Source of the DNA: JBDLRH01 sp039800165
Lineage (GTDB): Bacteria; Pseudomonadota; Gammaproteobacteria; Burkholderiales; Burkholderiaceae_C
Direction of reading: 5' to 3'
NCBI GenBank assembly: GCA_039800165.1
Contig: JBDLRH010000011.1
Location: 1-64,000, forward strand
DNA: 64,000 nucleotides
This document shows positions 1 to 9,444 of this stretch, in pieces. The notes under the pieces were generated by a model. The model made no database searches, was not told the origin of the DNA, and saw only the letters and a program-made list of their open reading frames with translations. Every line of letters begins with the position of its first letter. The first letter of the stretch is position 1. Position numbers and translations under genes: made by a program.

Positions 1-1
1 C

Positions 2-1015
2 TTTCCGTTTTCCGCGATCGTCGGCCAGGACGAGATGAAGCGGGCGATCCTGGTCGCGGCGATCGACCCCGCCGTCGGCGGGGTGCTGGTGCTGGGCGAC
101 CGCGGCACCGGCAAGTCCACCGCGGTGCGCGCGCTGGCCGGGCTGCTGCCGAAGATGCGGGCGGTCGCCGACTGCCGCTACGGCTGCGACCCCGGCGCGC
201 CGCCCGGAGGCTGCGAGCAGTGCGACGCGCTGCGCGGCTCGGGGCGCCCGAAGACGCGGCTGGTTCCGGTACCGGTCGTGGACCTGCCGCTCGGCGCAAC
301 CGAGGACCGCGTCGTGGGCGCGCTCGACCTCGAGCGGGCGCTCACCCAGGGCGTCAAGGCTTTCGAGCCCGGGCTGCTCGCCCGCGCTCACCGCGGGTTC
401 CTGTACGTCGACGAGGTCAACCTGCTGGAGGACCACCTGGTCGACCTGCTGATCGACGTGGCCGCCAGCGGCGAAAACGTGGTCGAGCGCGAGGGCCTGT
501 CCATCCGCCACCCGGCGCGCTTCGTGCTGGTGGGCAGTGGCAACCCCGAAGAAGGCGAGCTGCGCCCGCAGCTGCTCGACCGCTTTGGCCTGTCGGTGGA
601 GGTGAAGACGCCTGACGACCTGGCCATTCGCGTGGAGGTGGTGCGCCGGCGCGATGCGTTCGAGCGCGACCCGCAGGCGTTCATCGCGCAATGGGCGGCC
701 GAGGACGAGCGCGTCCGCAAGCAGATCGTCAAGGCGCGCAAGGCGCTGGATGCGGTGGCGGTGCCCGACGCGGTGCGCGAGCGTGCGGCCACCCTGTGCA
801 TGGCGCTGGGCACCGACGGCCTGCGCGGCGACCTCACGCTGATGCGCGCCGCCCGCGCGCTGGCTGCGCTCGATGGCGCGAAGCAGGTGAACCTGTCGCA
901 CCTGCGGCGCATGGCCGCACCGGCGCTGCGCCATCGCCTGCGTCGCAATCCGCTCGACGATTCGGGCTCCACCGTGCGCGTGGAGCGCATGCTCGCCGAG
1001 CACATGCCGGCCTGA
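2..1015 (+). CDS. bchI: Magnesium chelatase ATPase subunit BchI (5' partial)
   Basis: AAA+ ATPase subunit of Mg-chelatase, which inserts Mg2+ into protoporphyrin IX with BchD and BchH, the first committed step to bacteriochlorophyll. The reading frame is open from the first bases of the window (PFSAIVGQDE precedes the first visible Met at 35), so only a short N-terminal piece is missing. Walker A GDRGTGKST lies at nt 95-121 and Walker B LYVDEVNLLEDH near nt 400. The ring-opening Cys-rich insert (CRYGC...GCEQC) typical of BchI/ChlI follows Walker A. It ends 47 bp before bchD and is probably cotranscribed with bchD and bchO. Confidence 0.96.
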   Translation, partial: FPFSAIVGQDEMKRAILVAAIDPAVGGVLVLGDRGTGKSTAVRALAGLLPKMRAVADCRYGCDPGAPPGGCEQCDALRGSGRPKTRLVPVPVVDLPLGATEDRVVGALDLERALTQGVKAFEPGLLARAHRGFLYVDEVNLLEDHLVDLLIDVAASGENVVEREGLSIRHPARFVLVGSGNPEEGELRPQLLDRFGLSVEVKTPDDLAIRVEVVRRRDAFERDPQAFIAQWAAEDERVRKQIVKARKALDAVAVPDAVRERAATLCMALGTDGLRGDLTLMRAARALAALDGAKQVNLSHLRRMAAPALRHRLRRNPLDDSGSTVRVERMLAEHMPA

Positions 1016-1062
1016 GCGCCGTGCCCGGCGGCGCAGCGCTGCAACGCTTGTCGCCCCATCCC

Positions 1063-2919
1063 ATGAACGCCGACCCGACCGAAGCCCCTGTCACTGCGGC
1101 GGCTGATGCGGCTGCCGACGCCGCAGCCGATGCGATCGCTGCCGCGGCGCTGCTGGCGATCGACCCGCAGGGCCTGGGCGGCGTGGCCCTGCGCGCACCT
1201 GCCGATGAGGCGCGCGAGGCGTGGCTGCGCCTGCTGCGCCGGCTGCTGCCCGCGGGCTCGCCGTGGCGGCGCCTGCCGCTCAACGCCGGCGATGCCGCGC
1301 TGCTGGGCGGCCTGGACTTTGCGGCCACCTTGCAAATGGGCCGGCCGGTCGCGCAGGCCGGTGTGCTGGCGCAGACCGATGGCGGCGTGGCGCTGCTGGC
1401 CATGGCCGAGCGCACCACCGCGCACACCGCCGCGCGGCTGGCGGCGGTGATGGATGCGCGCGAGGTAGCGCTCGAGCGCGACGGCATCACGCAGCGGCAG
1501 CCCGCACGCATGGCGCTGGTGCTGCTGGACGAAGGCTGCGACGACGATGAGCAGGCGCCCGCCGCGCTGCTGGAGCGCGTGGCCTTTCGCATCGACGCCG
1601 ACGCGCTGAGCGCAAGCGCACCGCTGGCCGACTGGCCGGGGCTGGATGGCGACCGCATCGCCGCGCTGCGCGAACAGCTGCGCGCGGTGCCGGTGGATGA
1701 CGGTGCGCTTACGACCCTGTGCGCGGTGGCGCATGCATTGGGGGTTGCATCAATGCGTGCGCCGCTGATGGCGCTGCGTGCCGCGCGTGCGGCAGCGGTG
1801 CTGGATGGCCGCGCTGCGATCAGCGCGGACGACGTCACGCTGGCGGCGCGCCTGGTGCTCGCGCCGCGCGCCACCCGCCTGCCGCAGGCGGCAGACGATC
1901 CGCCGCCACAGCAGGATGCACCGCCCCCGCAAGAGGCGCAGGACGACCCAGCCAACGATCCACCAGACGATCGCCCACCCGACACACCGCCTTCGCCCGA
2001 GGAGGTGCAGGAGATGGCCGAGCAGGTGCTGCAGGCCGCGCAGGCGGCGATCCCGGCGGGCTTGCTCAAGCTGCTGCAGATGGGGCAGGCGCAACGCACC
2101 CGCGCGCAAACCGGTGGTCGTGCCGGCGCGCTGCACAAGAGCGTGCTGCGCGGCCGACCGGTGGGCTCACGACGCGGTGAGCCACGTGGCGGTGCGCGGC
2201 TGCATGTGCTGGACACGCTGCGCGCAGCCGCGCCGTGGCAGCGCATCCGCGCCGGGCTGCACACGCCCGGGGCCGATCCGGTGGCAACGCCTGCGGCTGC
2301 ACGCCGCATCCATGTGCGCCGCGAAGACTTTCATGTGCGCCGCTACAAGCAGCGCACCGGCACCACCGCCATCTTTCTTGTCGACGCTTCGGGCTCGGCG
2401 GCGCTGCACCGCCTGGCCGAAGCCAAGGGCGCGGTGGAGTTGCTGTTGGCCGACTGCTATGTGCGGCGCGACAAGGTGTCGGTGCTGGCCTTTCGCGGCA
2501 CCCGCGCCGAACTGCTGCTGCCGCCCACGCGTTCGCTGGCGCGCGCCAAGCGTAGCCTGGCCGGGCTGCCCGGCGGTGGCGGCACGCCGCTGGCCTTGGG
2601 GCTGGATGCCGCGCGCGAGCTGGTGCAGGCGGTGCAGCGCGGCGGCGAATCGCCGGTGCTGGTGGTGCTGACCGACGGCCGCGCCAACATCGCGCGCGAC
2701 GGATCGCCCGGCCGCGCGCAAGCCGCCGAAGATGCACTGGCCGCTGCACGCGAACTGCGTGCGCTGGGCGTGCCCTCGCTGCTGATCGACACCGCACCGC
2801 AGCCGCAAACCACGGCACAGGCCTTGGCCGAGGGCCTGGGCGGCGCCTATCTGCCGCTGCCGCACGCCGATGCACGCGCGATGTCGCAGGCGGTGCGGCT
2901 GGCCACGGCGCGGCGCTGA
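1063..2919 (+). CDS. bchD: Magnesium chelatase subunit BchD
   Basis: Second AAA+ subunit of Mg-chelatase, forming the ring complex with BchI. The 618 residues show three parts: a degenerate AAA+ domain at about 1-270, a Pro/Asp/Glu-rich linker at about 275-315, and a C-terminal integrin-I (VWA) domain with the MIDAS motif DASGS near residue 440. This is the known BchD plan. I start it at ATG 1063; an in-frame GTG at 1021 would add 14 residues, and neither has a clear ribosome binding site. The frame stays open further upstream inside bchI, which is not taken as coding. Confidence 0.94.
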   Translation: MNADPTEAPVTAAADAAADAAADAIAAAALLAIDPQGLGGVALRAPADEAREAWLRLLRRLLPAGSPWRRLPLNAGDAALLGGLDFAATLQMGRPVAQAGVLAQTDGGVALLAMAERTTAHTAARLAAVMDAREVALERDGITQRQPARMALVLLDEGCDDDEQAPAALLERVAFRIDADALSASAPLADWPGLDGDRIAALREQLRAVPVDDGALTTLCAVAHALGVASMRAPLMALRAARAAAVLDGRAAISADDVTLAARLVLAPRATRLPQAADDPPPQQDAPPPQEAQDDPANDPPDDRPPDTPPSPEEVQEMAEQVLQAAQAAIPAGLLKLLQMGQAQRTRAQTGGRAGALHKSVLRGRPVGSRRGEPRGGARLHVLDTLRAAAPWQRIRAGLHTPGADPVATPAAARRIHVRREDFHVRRYKQRTGTTAIFLVDASGSAALHRLAEAKGAVELLLADCYVRRDKVSVLAFRGTRAELLLPPTRSLARAKRSLAGLPGGGGTPLALGLDAARELVQAVQRGGESPVLVVLTDGRANIARDGSPGRAQAAEDALAAARELRALGVPSLLIDTAPQPQTTAQALAEGLGGAYLPLPHADARAMSQAVRLATARR

Positions 2920-2923
2920 CGAC

Positions 2924-3874
2924 ATGGAAGATCGCCTGCAGTGGGACCGCGACGGCCTGGACTGGCCGCATCGCGCGCGCAGCCGCTTTGTGGATGCAGC
3001 CGGCCTGCGCTGGCATGTGCAGCGCTTCGCCGCAGGCGCGCCGGTGGCGGCACCCAGTGCGGCATTCGGTGCAGCATCCGGTGCAGCAACGCTGGTGAAG
3101 GTGCTGCTGGTGCACGGCACCGGCGCGTCCACCCATTCGTGGCGCGATGTCGCGCCGCAGCTGGCGATCGGTGCCGATGTGCTGGCGATGGACCTGCCGG
3201 GCCATGCCTTCACCAGCTTGCCGGCGGGCGGCATCACCTCGCTGCAACTGTCGCTGCCCGGCATGGCCGATGCGCTGGCGCAGTTGCTGCGCACGCTCGA
3301 CTTCGCGCCCGACCTGGTGGTGGGGCATTCCGCGGGCGCGGCGATTGCCATGCGCCTGTGCATCGACGGGCGCATCGCGCCACGCCTGCTGGTCAGCCTG
3401 AACGGCGCCATCCTGCCGCTGGGCGGCGTGGCCGGCCAGCTGTTTTCGCCGGTAGCGCGGCTGATGGCCATCACGCCCTTCGTGCCGCGGCTGTTCGCGT
3501 GGCGTGCCGGCGACTCTGCGGTGCTGCAGCGGCTGATGGACAGCACCGGCTCGCGCATCGATGCCAGCGGCATGGCGCTGTACCGGCGCCTGGCCTCCAA
3601 CGCCGGTCATGCACAAGGCGCCTTGGGCATGATGGCCAATTGGGACTTGCACGCCTTCGAGCGCGACCTGCCGCGGCTGCGCACGCGCACGCTGCTGGTG
3701 GTGGGCACGCGCGACACCACGGTGCCGCCCACCGAGTCCGACAAGGCGCTGGCCCTGCTCGGCGGCCACGCGCCGGTGGAGCTGGTGCGCCTGGAGGGGC
3801 TGGGCCACCTCGCGCACGAAGAACGCCCCGACACCGTGGTGAACCTGATCCGGGACCGCTTCGCCGCGCTGTAG
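2924..3874 (+). CDS. bchO: Alpha/beta hydrolase BchO
   Basis: 316-residue alpha/beta hydrolase linked to Mg-chelatase. The HGTGAS oxyanion-hole region is near residue 63, the nucleophile elbow GHSAG near 134 and the catalytic His in GHLAH near 294. BchO is the usual third gene of the bchI-D-O group; its exact role is not established, although a part in Mg-chelation is assumed in the literature. It starts 4 bp after the bchD stop, suggesting coupled translation. It ends 45 bp from the convergent ccmI, with a strong hairpin between them. Confidence 0.92.
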   Translation: MEDRLQWDRDGLDWPHRARSRFVDAAGLRWHVQRFAAGAPVAAPSAAFGAASGAATLVKVLLVHGTGASTHSWRDVAPQLAIGADVLAMDLPGHAFTSLPAGGITSLQLSLPGMADALAQLLRTLDFAPDLVVGHSAGAAIAMRLCIDGRIAPRLLVSLNGAILPLGGVAGQLFSPVARLMAITPFVPRLFAWRAGDSAVLQRLMDSTGSRIDASGMALYRRLASNAGHAQGALGMMANWDLHAFERDLPRLRTRTLLVVGTRDTTVPPTESDKALALLGGHAPVELVRLEGLGHLAHEERPDTVVNLIRDRFAAL

Positions 3875-3890
3875 CCGCGCGTGGCCGGCT

Positions 3891-3924
3891 GCTAAGCGGC
3901 GCTAAGCGCCCAGCGCCGCTTAGC
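3891..3924. terminator. Bidirectional hairpin between bchO and ccmI
   Basis: A perfect 13-bp inverted repeat (arms 3891-3903 and 3912-3924, 8-nt loop) fills the gap between the convergent genes bchO and ccmI and covers the ccmI stop codon. There is no long T-run on either side, so it may act as a bidirectional terminator with help from Rho, or as a 3' mRNA stabiliser. Confidence 0.6.
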
Positions 3925-5317
3925 GCTGCACGCGTTCGATGCGCAGCGCCACGTCGTGCACGCCGCGCTCGCCGCGCCGCACGGTCACGGCGTCGCTGAC
4001 CCAGTCGCCTGCGCTGGGCATCGCCTCGCCCGAGCGGGCCACGCGGGCACTGATCGACAGCTCGCTGAACTGTGAAGGCCGCATGTCAGGCGACATCGCC
4101 TGCCGGTCGTCGAGCTCGAAGCGCGCGGGCAGATCGGCCACCCGCATCCGCACGATGGCCACCGGCATGCGCGGCGCCGGGGCTCCGGCAGGCATCGCTG
4201 CAGCGGTGGCGCGCGCCACGATGAACACCGTGTCCTCAGGCCGGGCCTGGCTGCGCAGCGCCGCACTCAGCTCGACGCGGCCCGCCACCACCGCCGTCGA
4301 AGAACGCGCAGGCTGCGGCGCGCCCAGCAGCGGCTTGGGCGCTTGCCGGGGGTCCTGTGCGCGTTCTGGCAACTGTTGCTGCGCTTGCGCGATGCCGCGC
4401 TCCAGACCCAGCGCGAGGTCTGACCCCGCGGGCGCCACGCTCTGCGCACGCTGCCAGTGCTCGATCGCGCCGCGCCAGTCGCGCTGCTCGTAGGCGATGC
4501 GGCCTGCCAGCGCGAGCGCCTTGGGTTGCTGCGGGTCGATGCGCAAGGCGCGCTGCACCAGGCGCAAGGGCTCGTCGCTGGGGCGGTCGCCCTCGGCCGC
4601 GCGCAGCACGTCGGCGCGATCCGCCAGCAGCCGCGCATTCTGCGGATCGCGCTCGATGGCTTGCCGATAGGCGCGGTCGGCCTCGTCAAAGCGCTGCAGC
4701 GAGGCCAGCGCGCGCGCCAGCATCTCCCACGCAGGCGCCTCGTCGGCGCCGCTTTGTCCGCTGCGCGCGCGCGCCTCGAGCTCGCGGGACATGTCCAGCA
4801 CCATCGCCTCGACCTGTGTGGCATTGGCCGACGCGGGTGCGCTCTGCCATGGGCCCGCCAGCAGCGCCTGCGCATCCGGCCGGCCGTGCCACAGGTAGGC
4901 ACTGGCTGCGAGCGCCACCACCGCGAGCGAAAGCACCACGGCCGCGCCCCGGTCTACGCCGGAGTTCTGATGAGTGCCTTGATATGGGCTTGTTGCACCT
5001 GCTGCAACCGATGCGCTGGTCACGGCAGTGTGGGGTAGCGGGCTCGCGTCCAGGGCGGCCCGCTGCGCGAGTTCGCGACGCGCGAGCTCCCAGTCGGCCG
5101 CGTCGATCTGCCCGAGCCGATGCGCTTCGTCGATCTCGCGCCACTGCTCGCGCAGCACTGCAAGCGCCGCATCGCCGGGCGATGTGTCCATCGGCGAGGG
5201 AGCGACGGCCGCGTCACGGCTGCTGGGGCGGCGGCGCCACAGCGGCGCAGTCAAGCCAGCCACGGCCCATGCGCACAGCAAGGCGGCACCTGCGCTGAAG
5301 GCCAGCCAATCGCTCAT
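3920..5317 (-). CDS. ccmI: Cytochrome c maturation protein CcmI (TPR protein)
   Basis: Holds apocytochrome c for heme attachment by CcmF/CcmH. The 465 residues begin with a transmembrane segment and a cytoplasmic loop (CcmI-type motif around VLREQWREIDEAHRLG), then a second membrane segment near residue 135. A periplasmic TPR region follows at about 180-310 and a beta-rich C-terminal domain at about 340-465, like the bipartite CcmI/CycH proteins. It is last in the ccmABCDEFGHI operon and overlaps the ccmH stop by 4 bp (ATGA). Confidence 0.9.
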   Translation of the reverse strand: MSDWLAFSAGAALLCAWAVAGLTAPLWRRRPSSRDAAVAPSPMDTSPGDAALAVLREQWREIDEAHRLGQIDAADWELARRELAQRAALDASPLPHTAVTSASVAAGATSPYQGTHQNSGVDRGAAVVLSLAVVALAASAYLWHGRPDAQALLAGPWQSAPASANATQVEAMVLDMSRELEARARSGQSGADEAPAWEMLARALASLQRFDEADRAYRQAIERDPQNARLLADRADVLRAAEGDRPSDEPLRLVQRALRIDPQQPKALALAGRIAYEQRDWRGAIEHWQRAQSVAPAGSDLALGLERGIAQAQQQLPERAQDPRQAPKPLLGAPQPARSSTAVVAGRVELSAALRSQARPEDTVFIVARATAAAMPAGAPAPRMPVAIVRMRVADLPARFELDDRQAMSPDMRPSQFSELSISARVARSGEAMPSAGDWVSDAVTVRRGERGVHDVALRIERVQR

Positions 5318-5997
5318 GGCCCCGCCCTGTGCGCGTGCTTCGCATCGGCCTGCAGCAGGGCCCAGCCGCGCTCGATGGCGGCCTCGGGGCTGGATGCTGC
5401 GGTCGTTGTGCCTTGCGCCGCATCACCTGCCGTCGAAGCATCGGCGGCACGCACCCGCATACGCGACTGCACCCGCAACCGCAGCACCACCACCGCCACG
5501 GCCAGCAGCGCAAAGGGGCCGAGCCACAACAGCACGGTGCTGGCCTGCCACGGCGGGCGGTAGAGGATGAAGTCGCCGTAGCGCGCCACCATGAAGTCGC
5601 GCACCTGCAGCTCGCTGCGACCGGCGCGCAACTGCTCGCGGATCTGCGTGCGCAGGTCCACCGCCAGCGCGGCCTGTGAGCCGGCAATGGTCTCGTTCTG
5701 GCACACCAGGCAGCGCAGCTCCTCGGCGATGCGCTGCACGCGCGCCTCGAGCGCCGGGTCGGTAGCAGCGGGGGTTGCTTCGCGACTTGTGGTCGCTCCG
5801 CTCGCCGCTGCAGGCACCGCTGCGCTCGTGGCAGTGGCTGAGACGGCGTGCAGTGCCAGCAGAGCGCCCAGACCAAAGGCGGCCACGCCCTGCACCAGAC
5901 GCGGCATCGTGCGTCGCACCCAGGCGATACCGATGGCCCTGGTGGTGGCTGCGGCGAGGCGCGCCATGGCGTCAGCGAAGGTCATTGGCGGCGTCAT
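5314..5997 (-). CDS. ccmH: Cytochrome c maturation protein CcmH (CcmL-type thiol oxidoreductase)
   Basis: Membrane-anchored periplasmic thiol-disulfide protein that reduces the apocytochrome CxxCH motif before heme ligation. The family motif LRCLVCQN lies at residues 95-101, with Cys96 and Cys99, and a C-terminal transmembrane helix follows the RPPW segment. At 227 residues it is longer than typical (about 150) because of an Ala-rich N-terminus. An internal ATG at residue 31 would place a normal signal peptide at the front and may be the true start. I chose the ATG at 5997 because it overlaps the ccmG stop by 4 bp. Confidence 0.9.
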   Translation of the reverse strand: MTPPMTFADAMARLAAATTRAIGIAWVRRTMPRLVQGVAAFGLGALLALHAVSATATSAAVPAAASGATTSREATPAATDPALEARVQRIAEELRCLVCQNETIAGSQAALAVDLRTQIREQLRAGRSELQVRDFMVARYGDFILYRPPWQASTVLLWLGPFALLAVAVVVLRLRVQSRMRVRAADASTAGDAAQGTTTAASSPEAAIERGWALLQADAKHAHRAGP

Positions 5998-6533
5998 GAA
6001 CGCTGCCCCTCGAGCTGCCGCAGCAGCGGTGCGATCTGCGTGTCGATGACCTGCGCGGTCAGCGTGCCCACATGCTTGAAGCGCACCACACCGGCGCGGT
6101 CGATCACAAACGTTTCGGGCACGCCGTACACGCCGAAGTCGATGCCCACGCGGCCGTCGTCGTCGCGCAGCGAGCGGTGGTACGGGTTGCCATGCCGTGC
6201 CAGCCAGCGCAGCGCGGCGTCGGGCTGGTCCTTGTAGTTCAGGCCGTACACCGGCACGCGCGAGCTGCGCGCAAAGTCCATCAGCGCGGGCAGCTCTTCG
6301 CGGCAGGCGGCGCACCACGACGCCCAGACGTTGAGCACCCAGACCTGGCCGCGCAGGTCCTCGCGCGAAATCACGGCGCCCGCCGGGTCGGCGGACAGCA
6401 CCTTCAGCGAAAACGCGGGCGCGGGCCGGTCCAGCAGCGCCGAGGGCAGCTCGCGGGGCTTGCCGGTCAGCCCCGCCGCCAGAAAGCCCAGCAGCACCAC
6501 GAACACCGCCAGCGGCAGCAGCGCGCGCTTCAT
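5994..6533 (-). CDS. ccmG: Thiol:disulfide interchange protein CcmG (DsbE)
   Basis: Periplasmic thioredoxin-like protein that passes reducing power to CcmH or apocytochrome c. It has an N-terminal membrane anchor (residues 4-22), the RPAPAFSL entry typical of DsbE, and the active site WASWCAACREE with Cys74 and Cys77. The 179 residues match the family. The ATG at 6533 overlaps the ccmF stop by 4 bp, in line with the tight coupling of the operon. Confidence 0.94.
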   Translation of the reverse strand: MKRALLPLAVFVVLLGFLAAGLTGKPRELPSALLDRPAPAFSLKVLSADPAGAVISREDLRGQVWVLNVWASWCAACREELPALMDFARSSRVPVYGLNYKDQPDAALRWLARHGNPYHRSLRDDDGRVGIDFGVYGVPETFVIDRAGVVRFKHVGTLTAQVIDTQIAPLLRQLEGQRS

Positions 6534-8704
6534 GACCGGACCCCAGGCACGCGCGATGCCGTCGTTCGCAGCGCAGGCGAGGCGGGCGACACCGCAGCCA
6601 CCGGCGACGCCGGCAATCCGCTGCTGTCGGGGTGGCCCGCTGAAGCACCGGGCGCCGTCTTCGCCGAAGCAGCGGCGGCCCTGGCGCTGCGTCGCCGGTA
6701 GCGTGCGTCCATCGCCGCCATCAGCCCACCCAGCGCCATCAGCACGCAGCCGCCCCAGATCCAGTTGACCAGCGGCTTGTGGTGGATGCGCACGCTGAAG
6801 GTGGGCGTGTCCGGCGATGCGGCGTTGCCGTTGACGATCGGTTCGCCCAGCGCAACATACAGGTCGCGCCACACGCCGCGGTCCAGCGCCACCTCGGTCA
6901 TGGGCATGCGGGTGGTGGTGTAGTGGCGGCGCTGCGGATGCAGCAGCGCCACGGTGTGCCCGTCGCGCGTCACGCGCATCGTGGCGGTCAGCGCCAGGTA
7001 GTTCGGCCCCTGCGTGCGTTCGATGCCTTCGAGCGCGAAGCGGTAGCCCGCCAGTTCGGCATGCTCGCCCGGTGCCATGCGCAAGTCACGCTCGGACTGC
7101 AGGCTGCCCACCGCAGTCACGCCGGCGATGAACACCGCAATTCCGAAGTGCGCCACCAGCATGCCCCAGAAGCCACCCGACTGCGCGCGCCAGGCGCGCC
7201 AGCCGCCGCGCGCCGGGTGCTCGCGCAAGCGCTGCACCAGCTGCTGCACGGCAGTGAAGGCCACCCATGCGGCCATCAGCGCGCCCAGGCCCGCCATCGG
7301 CGCCAGCCGCCCGAGCAGCAGCATGGCGGCCAGTGCGCTCGCCACGCTCACGCCCGCAGCCCAGCGCAGTTGCAGTGCGAGGCCCCACGCGCTGGCACGG
7401 CGCCAGCGCGCCAGCGGGCCGACACCCATCAGGAAGATCGCCGGTGCGATCAGCGGCACGAACACCGCTTCGAAGTACGGCGGGCCCACCGACAGCTTGC
7501 CAAGGTTCAGTGCCTCGATCGCGAGCGGATAGACCGTGCCCAGCAGCACCGCGGCAGCAGCCACCAGCAGCAGCGCGTTGTTGGCCAGCAGCAGCGACTC
7601 GCGCGAGACGGCAGTGAACGACGCCGCCTCGCCTGCGGCAAGCGTGGGTGCACGCCAGGCGTACAGCGCAAGCGCACCGCCTGCCACCGCCGCCAGAAAG
7701 AGCAGGATGAACACGCCGCGCGCCGGGTCGGTGGCGAACGCGTGCACCGAGGTCAGCACGCCCGATCGCACGATGAAGGTGCCCAGCAGCGACAGCGCAA
7801 AGGCGATGATCGCCAGCAGCACCGTCCAGCCCTTGAGCGTGCCGCGCTTTTCGGTCACCGCCAGTGAATGCATCAGTGCGGTGGCCACCAGCCAGGGCAT
7901 GAAGGACGCGTTTTCCACCGGGTCCCAGAACCACCAGCCGCCCCAGCCGAGTTCGTAGTAAGCCCAGAAGCTGCCCAGCGCGATGCCGCAGGTCAAAAAG
8001 CACCAGGCCGCGGTGGTCCACGGCCGAGACCAGCGCGCCCAGGCCGCGTCCAGCCGGCCACTGATCAGCGCCGAGACGGCAAAGGCAAACGGCACCGCCA
8101 GCCCGACGTAGCCCATGTAGAGCAGCGGCGGGTGGATGATCATGCCCGGGTCCTGCAGCAGCGGGTTGAGGTCGCGTCCGTCGTCGGGCGCCGGCAGCAT
8201 GCGCAGGAACGGGTTGGACACCGCCAGCGTGAACAGCAGGAAGCCGACGCTGATGCAACCCATCACGGCCAGCACCTGCGCCACGGTGCGCTCGTCCAGC
8301 GCGCGGCAGCGCCACGACACCGCGGCGCTCCAGCCGGCGAGCACCAGCGCCCACAGCAGCACCGAGCCTTCGTGATTGCCCCACACCGCGGTGATGCGGT
8401 AGTACCAGGGCAGCGCGCTGTTGCTGTGCTGCGCGGCCAGCGCCACCGAGAAGTCGTGACCGAGAAAGCAGGCGGTCAGCGCCGCATAGGCCACCGCCAG
8501 CAAGGCGAACTGCACGCGCGCGGCCGGTCGCGCCAGCTGCAGCAGCCATGGTGTGCGCGCCGCCACTGCATGGCCGGCGCGATCGTGTGCACCGTCCTCG
8601 GCGCCGTGCGACGGCCGCACCGCAGCCCACAACGGCAGCACCGCCTGCACCACCGCCACCGCCAGCGCCAGCGCCAGCGCAAAGTGACCCAGCTCGGCGA
8701 TCAC
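6530..8704 (-). CDS. ccmF: Heme lyase subunit CcmF
   Basis: Large polytopic membrane protein of the cytochrome c heme ligation complex. The tryptophan-rich WWD signature (WGGWWFWDPVENASFMPW) lies at about 254-271, and conserved periplasmic His residues such as GNHEGS near 110 are present. The 724 residues slightly exceed the usual 650 or so because of an N-terminal cytoplasmic insert rich in His/Asp/Ala (about 30-50) and an Ala/Pro-rich tail. The start overlaps the ccmE stop by 4 bp. Confidence 0.95.
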   Translation of the reverse strand: MIAELGHFALALALAVAVVQAVLPLWAAVRPSHGAEDGAHDRAGHAVAARTPWLLQLARPAARVQFALLAVAYAALTACFLGHDFSVALAAQHSNSALPWYYRITAVWGNHEGSVLLWALVLAGWSAAVSWRCRALDERTVAQVLAVMGCISVGFLLFTLAVSNPFLRMLPAPDDGRDLNPLLQDPGMIIHPPLLYMGYVGLAVPFAFAVSALISGRLDAAWARWSRPWTTAAWCFLTCGIALGSFWAYYELGWGGWWFWDPVENASFMPWLVATALMHSLAVTEKRGTLKGWTVLLAIIAFALSLLGTFIVRSGVLTSVHAFATDPARGVFILLFLAAVAGGALALYAWRAPTLAAGEAASFTAVSRESLLLANNALLLVAAAAVLLGTVYPLAIEALNLGKLSVGPPYFEAVFVPLIAPAIFLMGVGPLARWRRASAWGLALQLRWAAGVSVASALAAMLLLGRLAPMAGLGALMAAWVAFTAVQQLVQRLREHPARGGWRAWRAQSGGFWGMLVAHFGIAVFIAGVTAVGSLQSERDLRMAPGEHAELAGYRFALEGIERTQGPNYLALTATMRVTRDGHTVALLHPQRRHYTTTRMPMTEVALDRGVWRDLYVALGEPIVNGNAASPDTPTFSVRIHHKPLVNWIWGGCVLMALGGLMAAMDARYRRRSARAAAASAKTAPGASAGHPDSSGLPASPVAAVSPASPALRTTASRVPGVRS

Positions 8705-9192
8705 GGCGCTGCCCTGGCCGCGGGCGCGGCAGCGGCCTGTGTGGCGTGCGGAGCCGGTGCTGCTTGCGCCGCGGCCTTCAGTGCTGCGGCGGCTTCGGGC
8801 GGCATGTAGTTTTCATCGTGCTTGGCCAGCACCTGCTCGGCACGGAACACGCCGTCGGGCCCGAGCCGGCCTTGCGCCACCACGCCCTTGCCTTCCTGAA
8901 ACAGGTCGGGCAGCAGCCCGGTGTAGACCACCGGCACGCGCTGCGCGAGGTCGGTGACGGCAAAGCGCACCGTCAGGCCCTGGGCCTCGCGGGCCAGGCT
9001 GCCTTCTTCGACCAGCCCGCCCACGCGAAAGATGCGCCCTTGCGGCGCCTGCTGCGCATGCACTTGCGTGGGACTGAAGAAGAACACCAGATTGCTGCTG
9101 AACGCGTTGAGCACCAGCGCGCTGGCACCACCCAGCGCCGACAGGCCGGCCAGCACCGCGATTGCGCGGCGTGCGCGAAGGCTCAGTCGCAT
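8701..9192 (-). CDS. ccmE: Heme chaperone CcmE
   Basis: Periplasmic heme chaperone that carries heme covalently from CcmC to CcmF. It has an N-terminal membrane anchor and an OB-fold domain. The heme-binding motif HDENYMPPE has the covalent His at residue 125 and the axial Tyr at 129. The C-terminal 30 residues are low-complexity Ala/Pro. Length is 163 residues, normal for the family. It overlaps the end of ccmD by 10 bp. Confidence 0.96.
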   Translation of the reverse strand: MRLSLRARRAIAVLAGLSALGGASALVLNAFSSNLVFFFSPTQVHAQQAPQGRIFRVGGLVEEGSLAREAQGLTVRFAVTDLAQRVPVVYTGLLPDLFQEGKGVVAQGRLGPDGVFRAEQVLAKHDENYMPPEAAAALKAAAQAAPAPHATQAAAAPAARAAP

Positions 9193-9443
9193 GACGCCCC
9201 CGGCGTGGTGGTTGTGCTGGGTGCGGTGGAGTGCGCAGCGCCGATCTGCCGCACCGACGGCACGCGCACCGCTTCGTGCGGCGCATCGCTTTCGTGCAGT
9301 GCACGCACCGCTTGCAGCGCCTCATGTCGCCGATGGCGCAACCAGGCGACTTCGAGCACGGCCACCAGCGCGCACATGAGCACCGAGGCCCACACGTAGC
9401 CGCCGTGGCCGCCCAGGGTGATGAAGTGAGGCAAGGCATCCAT
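9183..9443 (-). CDS. ccmD: Heme exporter accessory protein CcmD
   Basis: Small one-helix membrane protein that helps release holo-CcmE from CcmABC. The N-terminal HFITLGGHGGYVW segment and the following transmembrane helix match CcmD, with a basic stretch (RHRRHEALQ) after the helix. At 86 residues it is longer than common CcmD (50-70) because of a polar tail. Its position between ccmC and ccmE supports the call. The ATG at 9443 lies 1 bp from the ccmC stop. Confidence 0.85.
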   Translation of the reverse strand: MDALPHFITLGGHGGYVWASVLMCALVAVLEVAWLRHRRHEALQAVRALHESDAPHEAVRVPSVRQIGAAHSTAPSTTTTPGASCD

Positions 9444-9444
9444 G

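Noticed and set aside
691..1062. Extended N-terminus of BchD reading back into bchI
   Set aside because: The frame overlaps conserved bchI codons and its translation is unconserved Arg/Ala/Gly-rich sequence.
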